Assembly (NCBI RefSeq): GCF_000515335.1
Contig: NZ_KI911563.1
Coordinates: 2,062,056 to 2,126,055 of the forward strand
Direction of reading: 5' to 3'
DNA from: Cohnella panacarvi Gsoil 349
Lineage (GTDB): Bacteria > Bacillota > Bacilli > Paenibacillales > Paenibacillaceae
Length of the DNA: 64,000 nt
Part shown: positions 37,052-44,769 of the stretch, in pieces
Numbering within the stretch: the stretch's first letter is position 1
How the letters are laid out: each line of letters starts with the position of its first letter
Notes under the pieces: model-generated
Databases searched by the model: none
The model's input: only the letters and a program-made list of their open reading frames with translations
What the model was told of the DNA's origin: nothing
Position numbers and translations under genes: made by a program

Positions 37052-37804
37052 CTATCTCCTCGCTCGAAGCCCGATCGTCAGCACACGCCAGTCCTCCGCC
37101 GTAAATTGCGGCTCATGAATCAATCCGCCAAGGTCAGCGCTGCCGAACTCCTTAACAAACCAGTCCGGAGCGTCTACCTTCTCTTCCAACTTGACCACAC
37201 GAGCGGCCAGTTCGTAGAATGCTTGCTTCTCTTCCTTGGTCATAGGTTGATCCTCCTCAGATAGATAAGTAAAAATCCAATATGACCGCGCTTCGCTAAC
37301 AAATACAGATTCCTTCGCGCTCACGAAGCCGTCGTTCTTCTTGCCCTCAATAATCAACCCATCCCGCTTGTAATTGTCGTTGTCGTGGTTAGGATCCATT
37401 ACGTCGATCAGACCGCCATGAGCTCCGGTAAGCACGATGAAGTGGCCGGAACGGGTGAAATGTCCGCCGCCCTTCATCGATGCGATCAAGAGCGCTCCGG
37501 TGGCGAGTGCCTTCTTGGTATCATCCAGCTTACAGACCTGTCTACACGTCAGTCCGTAAGCCTTGGCAATGTCAGCAAACAGACTCCATGCCGTACCGCT
37601 GTCGGCCGTTCGATGACCGTGGTCGACCGCGAACTTCGCTGCTTCTGGCGGCAGCAGCGTCCGTCCGGTCAACGAGCTGAACACCATTGCAAACGACGTC
37701 GGCCCGCATCCAGCGAGCCCGATCGTCTGCTTGGGATCGCGGATGACGCTGTACATCGTATTCCGCCAACGCGGATCTTCTTGGCTGTAATAGACGAGAT
37801 TCAT
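37052..37804 (-). CDS. C39-type peptidase, probable phage endolysin
   Basis: The protein of about 250 residues begins YYSQEDPRWRN and has the papain-like Cys box LAGCGPTSFAMVFSSLTG (Cys at about 34). The His region is GHFIVLTGAHGGLIDVMDPNHD. This is the Peptidase_C39_2 fold found in Paenibacillus phage lysis modules. A C-terminal EEKQAFYELAARVVKLEEKV coiled coil follows. Its ATG overlaps the holin stop (ATGA), the usual holin-endolysin arrangement. The in-frame extension to 37894 lies within holin. It should cleave peptidoglycan cross-links during lysis. Confidence 0.75.
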   Translation of the reverse strand: MNLVYYSQEDPRWRNTMYSVIRDPKQTIGLAGCGPTSFAMVFSSLTGRTLLPPEAAKFAVDHGHRTADSGTAWSLFADIAKAYGLTCRQVCKLDDTKKALATGALLIASMKGGGHFTRSGHFIVLTGAHGGLIDVMDPNHDNDNYKRDGLIIEGKKNDGFVSAKESVFVSEARSYWIFTYLSEEDQPMTKEEKQAFYELAARVVKLEEKVDAPDWFVKEFGSADLGGLIHEPQFTAEDWRVLTIGLRARR

Positions 37805-38031
37805 CCCTTGCCGCCTCCCCGGTTTTTGGTATAGCTGTACGCGCCGGCAGCTGTCAGACCGATCGTTGATATCTTGATAAGAGTAACCTGCCACGACTCC
37901 GGCGCTAGAACGAATACAGCGGCCACCGCGAGGGCGACCGCTGCGCTATGCTTATTTGGCATGCCATAACCCTTTGCTACCCCGACAAAAGCCGCCACAA
38001 TGGCGGCCAGCGTCAATATTTCATTGTCCAT
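37801..38031 (-). CDS. Phage holin-like protein
   Basis: The 76-residue protein has two hydrophobic helices (ILTLAAIVAAFVGVAKGY and SAAVALAVAAVFVLAP), a further weak one, and a basic C-terminus KNRGGGKG. This is the size and topology of small holins. Overlap with the endolysin start supports the call. RBS GGAGGATT before the ATG. Confidence 0.7.
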   Translation of the reverse strand: MDNEILTLAAIVAAFVGVAKGYGMPNKHSAAVALAVAAVFVLAPESWQVTLIKISTIGLTAAGAYSYTKNRGGGKG

Positions 38032-38083
38032 TATGACGATAATCCTCCTCTGATAACGAAAGCGACCCGAGGTTCAATTCATT

Positions 38084-38182
38084 ATGCGCGCCAAGGAAGA
38101 AATGTCCCCGAAAGCATACGCCAAGTTTTTAAAGCATATCGAAGTCGCGAAATCCGCCTACGTTGAGGACGACGAGGACTAA
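38084..38182 (+). CDS. Short frame ahead of the ImmA gene (32 aa)
   Basis: A 32-codon frame begins MRAKEEMSPKAYAKFLKHIE and ends in an acidic run. Its stop overlaps the AAGGAG site of the next gene, as if coupled. No ribosome site of its own is seen. It could be the tail of a deleted phage repressor gene, or a small real gene. Confidence 0.35.
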   Translation: MRAKEEMSPKAYAKFLKHIEVAKSAYVEDDED

Positions 38183-38193
38183 GGAGTGATTGC

Positions 38194-39001
38194 TTGAAGC
38201 TACCGAAACTGACGAGTCCCCGATACGGACCCATTAATCGAGCAGTCACTTCAGTCTTGAAGGAACTAGGCAACCCAGAACCTCCGATCATGATCGACAA
38301 GTACATCCGTAAGCGAAATGGCCAGTCTTGTACAAAGAACTCGACGGCCCGGACGGTTATACGATCAAGATCATTGAGGAGCGCAACACGAAATTCGTTA
38401 TTTTCCTCTCAACCGATTCGGATTCTAACTATGACGAACATACGATGAGGCGCCGGCAGAACTTTACCCGTGCCCATGAACTAGGGCATATCCTCCTTCA
38501 CGGTCAATTCGATTTGAATAGTCCTTCAGATATGACTCTGATTGACGAACGAACAGCGGCCATCATGGAACGGGAAGCGAATATGTTCGCGAGTCGACTA
38601 CTTATGCCGACGTATATATTCAGGAAGGTTTCACTGACTTGCTTCCAAACGTAATTGTTGAACGGTGCGATGTAAACATGACTGCTGCTAATATCCGAGT
38701 ACGAAACCTTACCCCAAATATACGCGACAGTTTAATCCAATCGGCTCGGCTCGATCAGTGGCCTCCAATTGAGGTATTCGAACTTCCTGACCCGCCTAAG
38801 GAGGCTCGTTATGCCAGCTGGGAGGCTTATGGGGAGTATGTTGCAAGTAAAGAAATTGCCGCCAACAATGAGCCTGGCGTCGCTAATCGAAGTGCTTGGG
38901 ATTTGGTGAATGATCCGAAGTATATGCGGATGTATGAGGTGCTGAGAGCGAAGAACGAGGTAATGATTGATAAGTGGCGATGGAAGCTTGGCTATGAATG
39001 A
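38194..39001 (+). pseudogene. ImmA/IrrE-family metallopeptidase, broken by two frameshifts
   Basis: Three frames together make one ImmA/IrrE protein. The N-terminus is in one frame to about 38322. The zinc-peptidase core with HELGHILLHG and MEREANMFASRLLMP is in a second. From about 38623 the tail beginning EGFTDLLPNVIVERCDVNMTAANIR is in a third. Each break is repaired by restoring one G (AATGG(G)CCAGTC near 38322 and CAGG(G)AAGG near 38623). TTG start with AAGGAG. In phages and ICEs the intact protease cleaves the repressor to start induction. It is either truly decayed or affected by read errors. Confidence 0.75.
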
Positions 39002-39107
39002 TGACCGGTGCAGAATCTCCAGCCTATGGGGAACTTGATAAGCCTTAGCGGGCTTTTCTTTTTCACACACAACAGAACATACATTCTAATTCTTTAGGGA
39101 GATATCC

Positions 39108-40506
39108 ATGAGGGTCACATTGCTAAGAAGGGCAACCGCTATTACATCGTCGTCCGGATCGAGGACGAGTTGACCGGCAAAAGCAAACCAAAGTGGATAC
39201 CTGGTGGGAACGATCTAAAGAGGGATGCGGAGAAGGCGTTACCTGGTATATTACAATCATTACAACAGGGGCCGTATGTCGCACCGTCGGACGAGCCGCT
39301 AAGCGACTATATGCTTCGCTGGCTGGAAAAGAAGAAAACGTCCGTTCGGCCGGCAACATGGAGTTCGTATAATTGGTTGATCAAATCGCACTTGATTCCG
39401 AATATGGGCAAGACGATCCTGCCGAAGCTTAAGCGCGACCACTTTCACGAGCAATACCATAAGAAGTTGCTGCCGGCGCTGGCCGTTGCGTCGATCAAGA
39501 AGCTTCACGTTCTTGTCGTTACTGCACTGAATGAAGCACGACTCGAAGGACAAATAAAACTCAACCCAGCTGAAGGCGTTGAGCTGCCACGGGGCAGAAG
39601 CCGAAGTTTGAAGTATGGAACGAAGAGCAGCTCGAGCTCTTCATTGAAGAAGCTAAGGAAGATCAATACTTTGAAGTGTTCGAACTGGCCGCGTCCACCG
39701 GCATGCGTAAGTCTGAGATCCTTGGCATGCCACGTACCGACGTATTCCTGGATACGGCCATTATGTCCGTTAGACAGGCGTATACGAAGGGTGAGGACGG
39801 CTACGAGATCGACGACACGAAGAATAACTCAAGCGTTCGCCCTGTGCCGCTGTTCGATGATACAGTCGAATACCTTCGCACCCATCTTGCCGAGCAGGAG
39901 AAAGAACGCGCGAAGGAAGGATACAACGATCACGGCCTGCTCTTCCAGACGAGCACCGGCACGCCGATCTATCAGCGTAACCTCATGCGTAATTACTACA
40001 GGATCATCCGACGGGTGATGAATCAGCAGGAGAAGCTGAAGGCAGCCGGCAAGCCATACGTCGAGTTCAAGCCGATCCGCTTCCACGACCTCCGGCATAC
40101 GCACGCTACTATCCTGCTTAAAAACGGTGTCCATCCTAAAGTCGTCCAAGAACGGCTCGGTCATTCATCAATACAAGTAACTCTAAATACCTATTCGCAC
40201 GTTATCCCCAACCTGCAGGAATCAATTCTAAAGTCGATCGGGACTTCCATCACCGGGAGCAAGGGAACATCTGCTAAACTCCCCAACGTGTCGGAGAAAA
40301 CTGCGGAGCCGATTGTCGGCGTAGACTATGACAGTGGCGACCTAAAGACATATCGTGGCATTACGATCGATTGGGAAGGAAAGCAATCGCGCATCAGCAC
40401 CGGGGACTTTTACCGTGATCTCGGATATGTCCAGGCAGAGTATTCGCCGTTCAAAATGGCTCCGTCGTTTGAAAAATTTATGATGGAGAAGAAGCAAAAG
40501 AAGTAA
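39108..40506 (+). pseudogene. Tyrosine-type site-specific integrase, broken by two frameshifts
   Basis: The ATG at 39108 follows AGGGAG, but the body (HIAKKGNRYYIVVRIEDE...) is one base out of frame, as if ATGAAGGG had lost an A. A second break near 39592 (CACGGGG(G)CAG) separates the SAM-like N-terminal core (DYMLRWLEKKKTSVRPATWSSYNWLI) from the catalytic domain. That domain has ASTGMRKSEILG (Arg), FHDLRHTHATILL (His-x-x-Arg), LGHSS and the nucleophile in NTYSHV. The catalytic set is otherwise complete. It reads towards tRNA-Thr and would have inserted the prophage. A terminator hairpin follows at about 40513-40545. Confidence 0.85.
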
Positions 40507-40647
40507 AAACAAAAAGCCTTGGTGCACGTTCACCGAGGCTTCTTTGTATATCAAGCATTGGTACCTAATGTTATCTCCAAGCAACAATTTTATTGTCAGC
40601 CCGTGAATATGGTGTTATAATTAAGCCAATAACAATAGTGGTAACAA

Positions 40648-40689
40648 AGAGGTTAGTGGCAACTCCCAGTGGGTTCGGCGCTAACCTCT
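40648..40689 (-). terminator. Hairpin at the end of the SIR2 gene
   Basis: A 9-bp stem AGAGGTTAG/CTAACCTCT encloses 24 bases and touches the SIR2 gene's stop codon. The minus-strand tail CTCTTTGTT is only moderately T-rich. Confidence 0.55.
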
Positions 40690-42274
40690 ATTTATTTGTC
40701 AGGAAGTCGTAAATCATTAACAACCTTCGAAATGGCGTCAATAAACTTCTAAGGCCATCTGCTTTGCACACCTCTAATTTCCCCTTCAAATACTGTCCAA
40801 TCTCCTCCGTATTTATTCTTAAGCTGTTATAAGAAATTATTTCGTATTCCTTATATGGTTGATGCCCCTGAGCAACTATCTCAGCGATCGTCCTTGCTCT
40901 TATTTTGTACGTCTCCGAAATTGAACGGATACAAGAGTCTGGCGAAGCGTAACGTTCTATCCGTTGTTTCAATTTTTCTTTTTCAGTCGAATGCAGACTT
41001 GTACTATCTATATCGACGCCTTCTACATGCTTAAGAAACGGAATCCGTGATGTCGCTGCTTGGCTTGCAATAAATCTTAAAGCGATCTCTGTATGTATAG
41101 TCTTCCCACCAAAGAAGTAATCATAAACATAAGTTAAAAGGTCCGGCATTTGGAAAATATATGTTGTTTCACCTAGTGCCACAACTAATTTTTCATCACC
41201 AATTCTACGTTCAATATCTTCGAGCCCTTCCGGTGAAAGGAGTAACGTATTCAAGCTACCACTTTTCCCGCGATTTACAATTAATTTCTTAATTACATGC
41301 TGATACTTACGAACCTCTGCAGGATGAACGCCTTGATCAATTTCTGTCAGAATACTGCAAAGCAATTCATAATTATCAGTTTTAAGCACTGTATACTCAC
41401 AGCCAAGGTCCTTATCATAGAATGTTTGTTCAACAATGTCTCGCTGGCCTTCTTCACGTTCAACAATGATAATTTTTGACGCCATCTTTTTTATCTCATC
41501 AGGTGTCATTGACGATGAAAAATCGCGAATAATTTTTCGAACGTTCCCGTCTGTTAGAGAATATCCCAGGAAAATTATTGGTGAATGTATAAGCATCGTA
41601 ATTATTTTTGCACTTATTAATATTGAATTTTTTTCAAAACGATCATAATCAGGTTTAGAAATTACGATTGATGAGGGCTCTTCGACGCAACCGTGGATCT
41701 TGTATATCTCGGACCAACCAACAGTCGGCTCAAAGAATCCTTTTTGACCAATATATTTTTTCATTCCGCCGTTCGTATCACTATTCACCGAATCTTCAAT
41801 AAAAGTATCATAATTAGTGGTGATGACGATTTGCGTTTTATTAATGAATGCTTTGAAGAGTTTATACTCTTCAGTCATACCCTGCTTAATTTGATATAAG
41901 GAGAATCTGTTCGAAAGAGCTACTTTAAAAGGCGACCATCTTGTTTTGTACGCTTTCTCTTGATCAAATCCAGGAATCACTGTCTCTTCACGGAAAAACT
42001 TTTCGTTATAAAGAACTTCAATTTCAGAGCCCGCTGCGATATTTGTTTGGTAATCAAGATCATATTCCGAAATGATCCCACGTTCTTCGATTTCTCTTCT
42101 AAGGTTATTTAAGAAACCATAAAAATCTTTACTGGTATTTAAATCATCCCAAAACTCTTTAAGCAGCTCATTCCAACCAGGAAACCCGCTTAAATACCTT
42201 CTCGAAATACCCGATCCGATGAATACGATCGGATATTCATTTTTTTCTTTCAATATCCGCAGAGCATTACTCAT
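40688..42274 (-). CDS. SIR2-domain protein, candidate anti-phage effector
   Basis: The 528-residue protein begins with a SIR2-like NAD-binding domain (about 12-260). FIGSGISRRYLSGFPGWNELL replaces the GAGxS motif; ITTNYDTFIED, YKIHGCVEEPSSIVISKPDY and IIFLGYSLTDGNV follow. The remaining 260 residues are helical and unassigned. SIR2-domain proteins of this kind (ThsA, DSR1/DSR2 and similar) deplete NAD+ on infection. The gene is markedly AT-rich, lies between a phage integrase and tRNA-Thr, and has its own promoter region and terminator, so it looks like prophage cargo. RBS GTGAGGGG. A single-gene defence role is inference. Confidence 0.75.
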   Translation of the reverse strand: MSNALRILKEKNEYPIVFIGSGISRRYLSGFPGWNELLKEFWDDLNTSKDFYGFLNNLRREIEERGIISEYDLDYQTNIAAGSEIEVLYNEKFFREETVIPGFDQEKAYKTRWSPFKVALSNRFSLYQIKQGMTEEYKLFKAFINKTQIVITTNYDTFIEDSVNSDTNGGMKKYIGQKGFFEPTVGWSEIYKIHGCVEEPSSIVISKPDYDRFEKNSILISAKIITMLIHSPIIFLGYSLTDGNVRKIIRDFSSSMTPDEIKKMASKIIIVEREEGQRDIVEQTFYDKDLGCEYTVLKTDNYELLCSILTEIDQGVHPAEVRKYQHVIKKLIVNRGKSGSLNTLLLSPEGLEDIERRIGDEKLVVALGETTYIFQMPDLLTYVYDYFFGGKTIHTEIALRFIASQAATSRIPFLKHVEGVDIDSTSLHSTEKEKLKQRIERYASPDSCIRSISETYKIRARTIAEIVAQGHQPYKEYEIISYNSLRINTEEIGQYLKGKLEVCKADGLRSLLTPFRRLLMIYDFLTNK

Positions 42275-42392
42275 TTAAGTTCCCCTCACAACGGCCGTTT
42301 TCTATCTTACATTCGACAGTTTATGGGAATCTCCTGTTTATCATTAGGATACGAATAAAGTAGAACTATACCCAAACATCGAATATAACACG

Positions 42393-42408
42393 CTTTAGTT
42401 GACTAAAG
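42393..42408. promoter_or_regulatory. Palindrome upstream of the SIR2 gene
   Basis: CTTTAGT-TG-ACTAAAG, seven-base arms, lies about 120 bp before the SIR2 start and beside a minus-strand TATATT. It may be an operator. Confidence 0.35.
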
Positions 42409-42442
42409 GTTAGAAGAAAGTTAGAAGATCACGCGTTAGAAC

Positions 42443-42480
42443 AAAAAAGGCGCGGCTCCGAAAACCTCGGAAACCGCGCC
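42443..42480 (-). terminator. Terminator of tRNA-Thr
   Basis: On the minus strand a GC-rich stem GGCGCGG/CCGCGCC with an inner CCGA/CGG helix is followed by TTTTTTG, 17 bases after the tRNA's CCA end. Confidence 0.88.
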
Positions 42481-42496
42481 GTTATGGGCTTTATTA

Positions 42497-42572
<76 letters not shown>

Positions 42573-42687
42573 AAATCCTTTATTAGAATACAGACTCGAG
42601 GGACAAAAGTCAAGAACTTGGGGCTAGGTATTTTTTTCCTTACGCATATCGACACATTCGAAACCCTAGCCCGTGTTTCCGTTACGG

Positions 42688-43845
42688 TTACACCAGATGG
42701 AACACGCGATTGGAGCGGCCTTCCGTCTGCGCCTCCTGATTGAACATCGCTCCGGCCGTAGCCTTGTCGTTGCCGACGCCGCTGATCATGAGATGCAGTT
42801 GCCGCTTCAGGTCGACTTCGTACGGCGTAGACAGCGTCTCGCCGTCCGGCGTGCGGATGACGCGCACGATCGGCCTCTGCTTGCTGTCTTCGTGCAGGCC
42901 GGATACGACGCCGATCTCTCCGGTGCTGAGGCGAACCGTCGTTCCCCGCGGGAACAGCGCGAGATTGTCGCGCAGCCTGCGGACCTTGTCCATGTCGTAC
43001 AACGTGCCCGCACCGCCGTACAGCACTTCTAATGCCTCGTGCGGAAGCATAGGATTCCCATTATCGCGGCCGTTCACCATCGTATCGAACATATCGAAGA
43101 TGCTGATCCACTGGTGAAGCGGATGAATCTTGGCGCCCGTAACGCCGAACGGATAACCGCTGCCGTCGTTGCGTTCATGGTGGAACAGCGCGCATTGCGC
43201 AGTCAATACCGGGAAGCCGCTGTCTCTAAGCAAGCGGAAGCCGAACTCCGCATGCTTCATGTATTGCTCGCGATCCCCGGTCGACGCGCGGGCTTGCAGC
43301 CCGTTCGGCAGCAAGAGGCGGCCGATATCGTGCAGCATCGCGCCCATCGCGAGGGCGTGCAGCTCTTCCGCGTCCAGCCCTTCGTCGATCCCAAGGCGAG
43401 TCGCGCATACGCTGACGTTCATCGCATGCTCGAGAAAATGTTGCTTCTCCCCGTCGGCCAACGTCGTGCTGAGGTGAACCGGCAGGCAAAGCGTATTCCT
43501 GCGGGTGCGCAGATCGTCGATCATCAGCTTCGTCGCATCGAAGCAGAATCTGACGACGTTGGGCGACAGCGATTCGCGTCTTCCGCCCGTCAACTCGTCC
43601 ATCACGTGCACAAGCGCTCCGTGCAGCACGATAACCGTCTCGTCGCGGATCGCTTGATCGGCTACGATATCCTCCGTTCCTTCCTGCTCGATATGCAGGT
43701 ACGGCAACCCGAGCTGTTGAAGTTTATTAATGGCGTGTTCCGTCAGCACGAAGCCTCTCCCCGCCAATACATGACCTTGCTCTGTATAGATCGAACGACC
43801 CAACTTCATCCCCGGACGACACTGGCTCGTATGCATAATGATCAT
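42688..43845 (-). CDS. HD-GYP domain phosphodiesterase
   Basis: The 385-residue protein has a C-terminal HD-GYP core: LEHAMNVSVCATRLG, AMGAMLHDIGRLLLP (HD pair), HAEFGFRLLRDSGFP and HHERNDGSGYPFGV, then a small C-terminal beta domain (TTVRLSTGEIGVVSGLHED). HD-GYP enzymes hydrolyse cyclic-di-GMP or related dinucleotides. The GYP triad appears as GSGYP. No membrane segment or receiver domain. AAAGGAGTG precedes the ATG. It is transcribed away from the response regulator operon. Confidence 0.88.
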   Translation of the reverse strand: MIIMHTSQCRPGMKLGRSIYTEQGHVLAGRGFVLTEHAINKLQQLGLPYLHIEQEGTEDIVADQAIRDETVIVLHGALVHVMDELTGGRRESLSPNVVRFCFDATKLMIDDLRTRRNTLCLPVHLSTTLADGEKQHFLEHAMNVSVCATRLGIDEGLDAEELHALAMGAMLHDIGRLLLPNGLQARASTGDREQYMKHAEFGFRLLRDSGFPVLTAQCALFHHERNDGSGYPFGVTGAKIHPLHQWISIFDMFDTMVNGRDNGNPMLPHEALEVLYGGAGTLYDMDKVRRLRDNLALFPRGTTVRLSTGEIGVVSGLHEDSKQRPIVRVIRTPDGETLSTPYEVDLKRQLHLMISGVGNDKATAGAMFNQEAQTEGRSNRVFHLV

Positions 43846-43921
43846 AAGTTACACTCCTTTTTCATTCTCGGGGCTTATCGTCTCGTCCCCGCTCTCTGCC
43901 TATATCGTACGAAAGTCTCTC

Positions 43922-43990
43922 GTCATATGACCAGTGACACCCGTCACTGATCAGGTCACTAATGTGAAATGCGGTCGAATGCACTATAAT
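43922..43990 (+). promoter_or_regulatory. Promoter and dyads upstream of the response regulator
   Basis: A perfect palindrome GTCATATGAC (43922-43931) is followed by GTGAC-ACCC-GTCAC and a further GTCACT, then TATAAT at 43985-43990. The same palindrome with a CAGTCACTGTGAC dyad recurs at 44683-44707 before the first kinase gene. Confidence 0.5.
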
Positions 43991-44028
43991 CATGTATATA
44001 TAGGACGATGAATCGAGGGGAAAGCCGC

Positions 44029-44691
44029 ATGTTAAAAATCATAATCGCCGACGATCAGACACTCATGCGCGACGGATTGCAAACCATTCTTCAGCTCGAG
44101 GACGACATTGAAGTCGTCGCGACCGCCGAGAACGGCGAGGAAGCCTGCCGGCTCGTTGCCGTCCATGACCCCGATCTCGTGCTCATGGACATTCGCATGC
44201 CCGTCATGAACGGAATCGAAGCCGTGAAGAAATTGCGGGAACAGTCCCCGCACACCAAAGTCATGGTCCTTACGACATTCGATGAGGACGATTATATTAT
44301 CGATGCCTTAGCCAGCGGAGCCGTCGGCTTCCTCCTTAAGGATATTCCTACGGACAAGCTCCTGCAGGCGATTCGAGACGCCGCCAGCGGCTCCATCATG
44401 CTGCCCTCTTCCATCGCCGTGAAGCTCGCCGCGCGATTGGCTGCTCCTCACCATCACTCGCGTCCGCAAGTCTCGGGCACGCGAAACAAATTAACGGAAG
44501 TGAAATTCACCGACCGGGAAATGAGCATTATCGCGTTGATGGTCGAAGGACGCAACAATCGCGACATCGCCCAGTTGCTATTCATGAGCGAGGGCACGGT
44601 CAAAAACTATATCAGTTCTATCTACGACAAGATCGGAACGAACGACCGCACGCAAGCCGTTATCTGGCTTAAAGACATGACTGTCATATGA
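44029..44691 (+). CDS. NarL/LuxR-family response regulator
   Basis: The 220-residue protein has a receiver domain with DD at 9-10, the phosphoacceptor Asp in VLMDIRMPVMNG (about 54), the Thr in VLTTFDEDDY and Lys in FLLKDIP. A C-terminal LuxR-type helix-turn-helix follows (FTDREMSIIALMVEGRNNRDIAQLLFMSEGTVKNYISSIYDKIG). The ATG at 44029 follows AGGGGAAAG; the frame to 44008 lacks a site. It leads an operon with two sensor kinases. Its last codons overlap a copy of the GTCATATGAC palindrome, suggesting feedback. Confidence 0.93.
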   Translation: MLKIIIADDQTLMRDGLQTILQLEDDIEVVATAENGEEACRLVAVHDPDLVLMDIRMPVMNGIEAVKKLREQSPHTKVMVLTTFDEDDYIIDALASGAVGFLLKDIPTDKLLQAIRDAASGSIMLPSSIAVKLAARLAAPHHHSRPQVSGTRNKLTEVKFTDREMSIIALMVEGRNNRDIAQLLFMSEGTVKNYISSIYDKIGTNDRTQAVIWLKDMTVI

Positions 44692-44707
44692 CGCCAGTCA
44701 CTGTGAC
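44683..44707 (+). promoter_or_regulatory. Second copy of the response-regulator palindrome
   Basis: GTCATATGAC (44683-44692) overlaps the regulator's stop codon and is followed by GTCAC-T-GTGAC. Together with the copy at 43922 it is a candidate binding site of the regulator. Confidence 0.45.
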
Positions 44708-44769
44708 AATCCGCCCGCGCCCTTTACAATGATAAGCAGCGGAATGAACGCAGGCGGGAGGAATCGGAA

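Noticed and set aside
37805..37894. Longer endolysin start
   Set aside because: The extension lies within the holin gene; the ATGA overlap and GGGGAGGC site support 37804.
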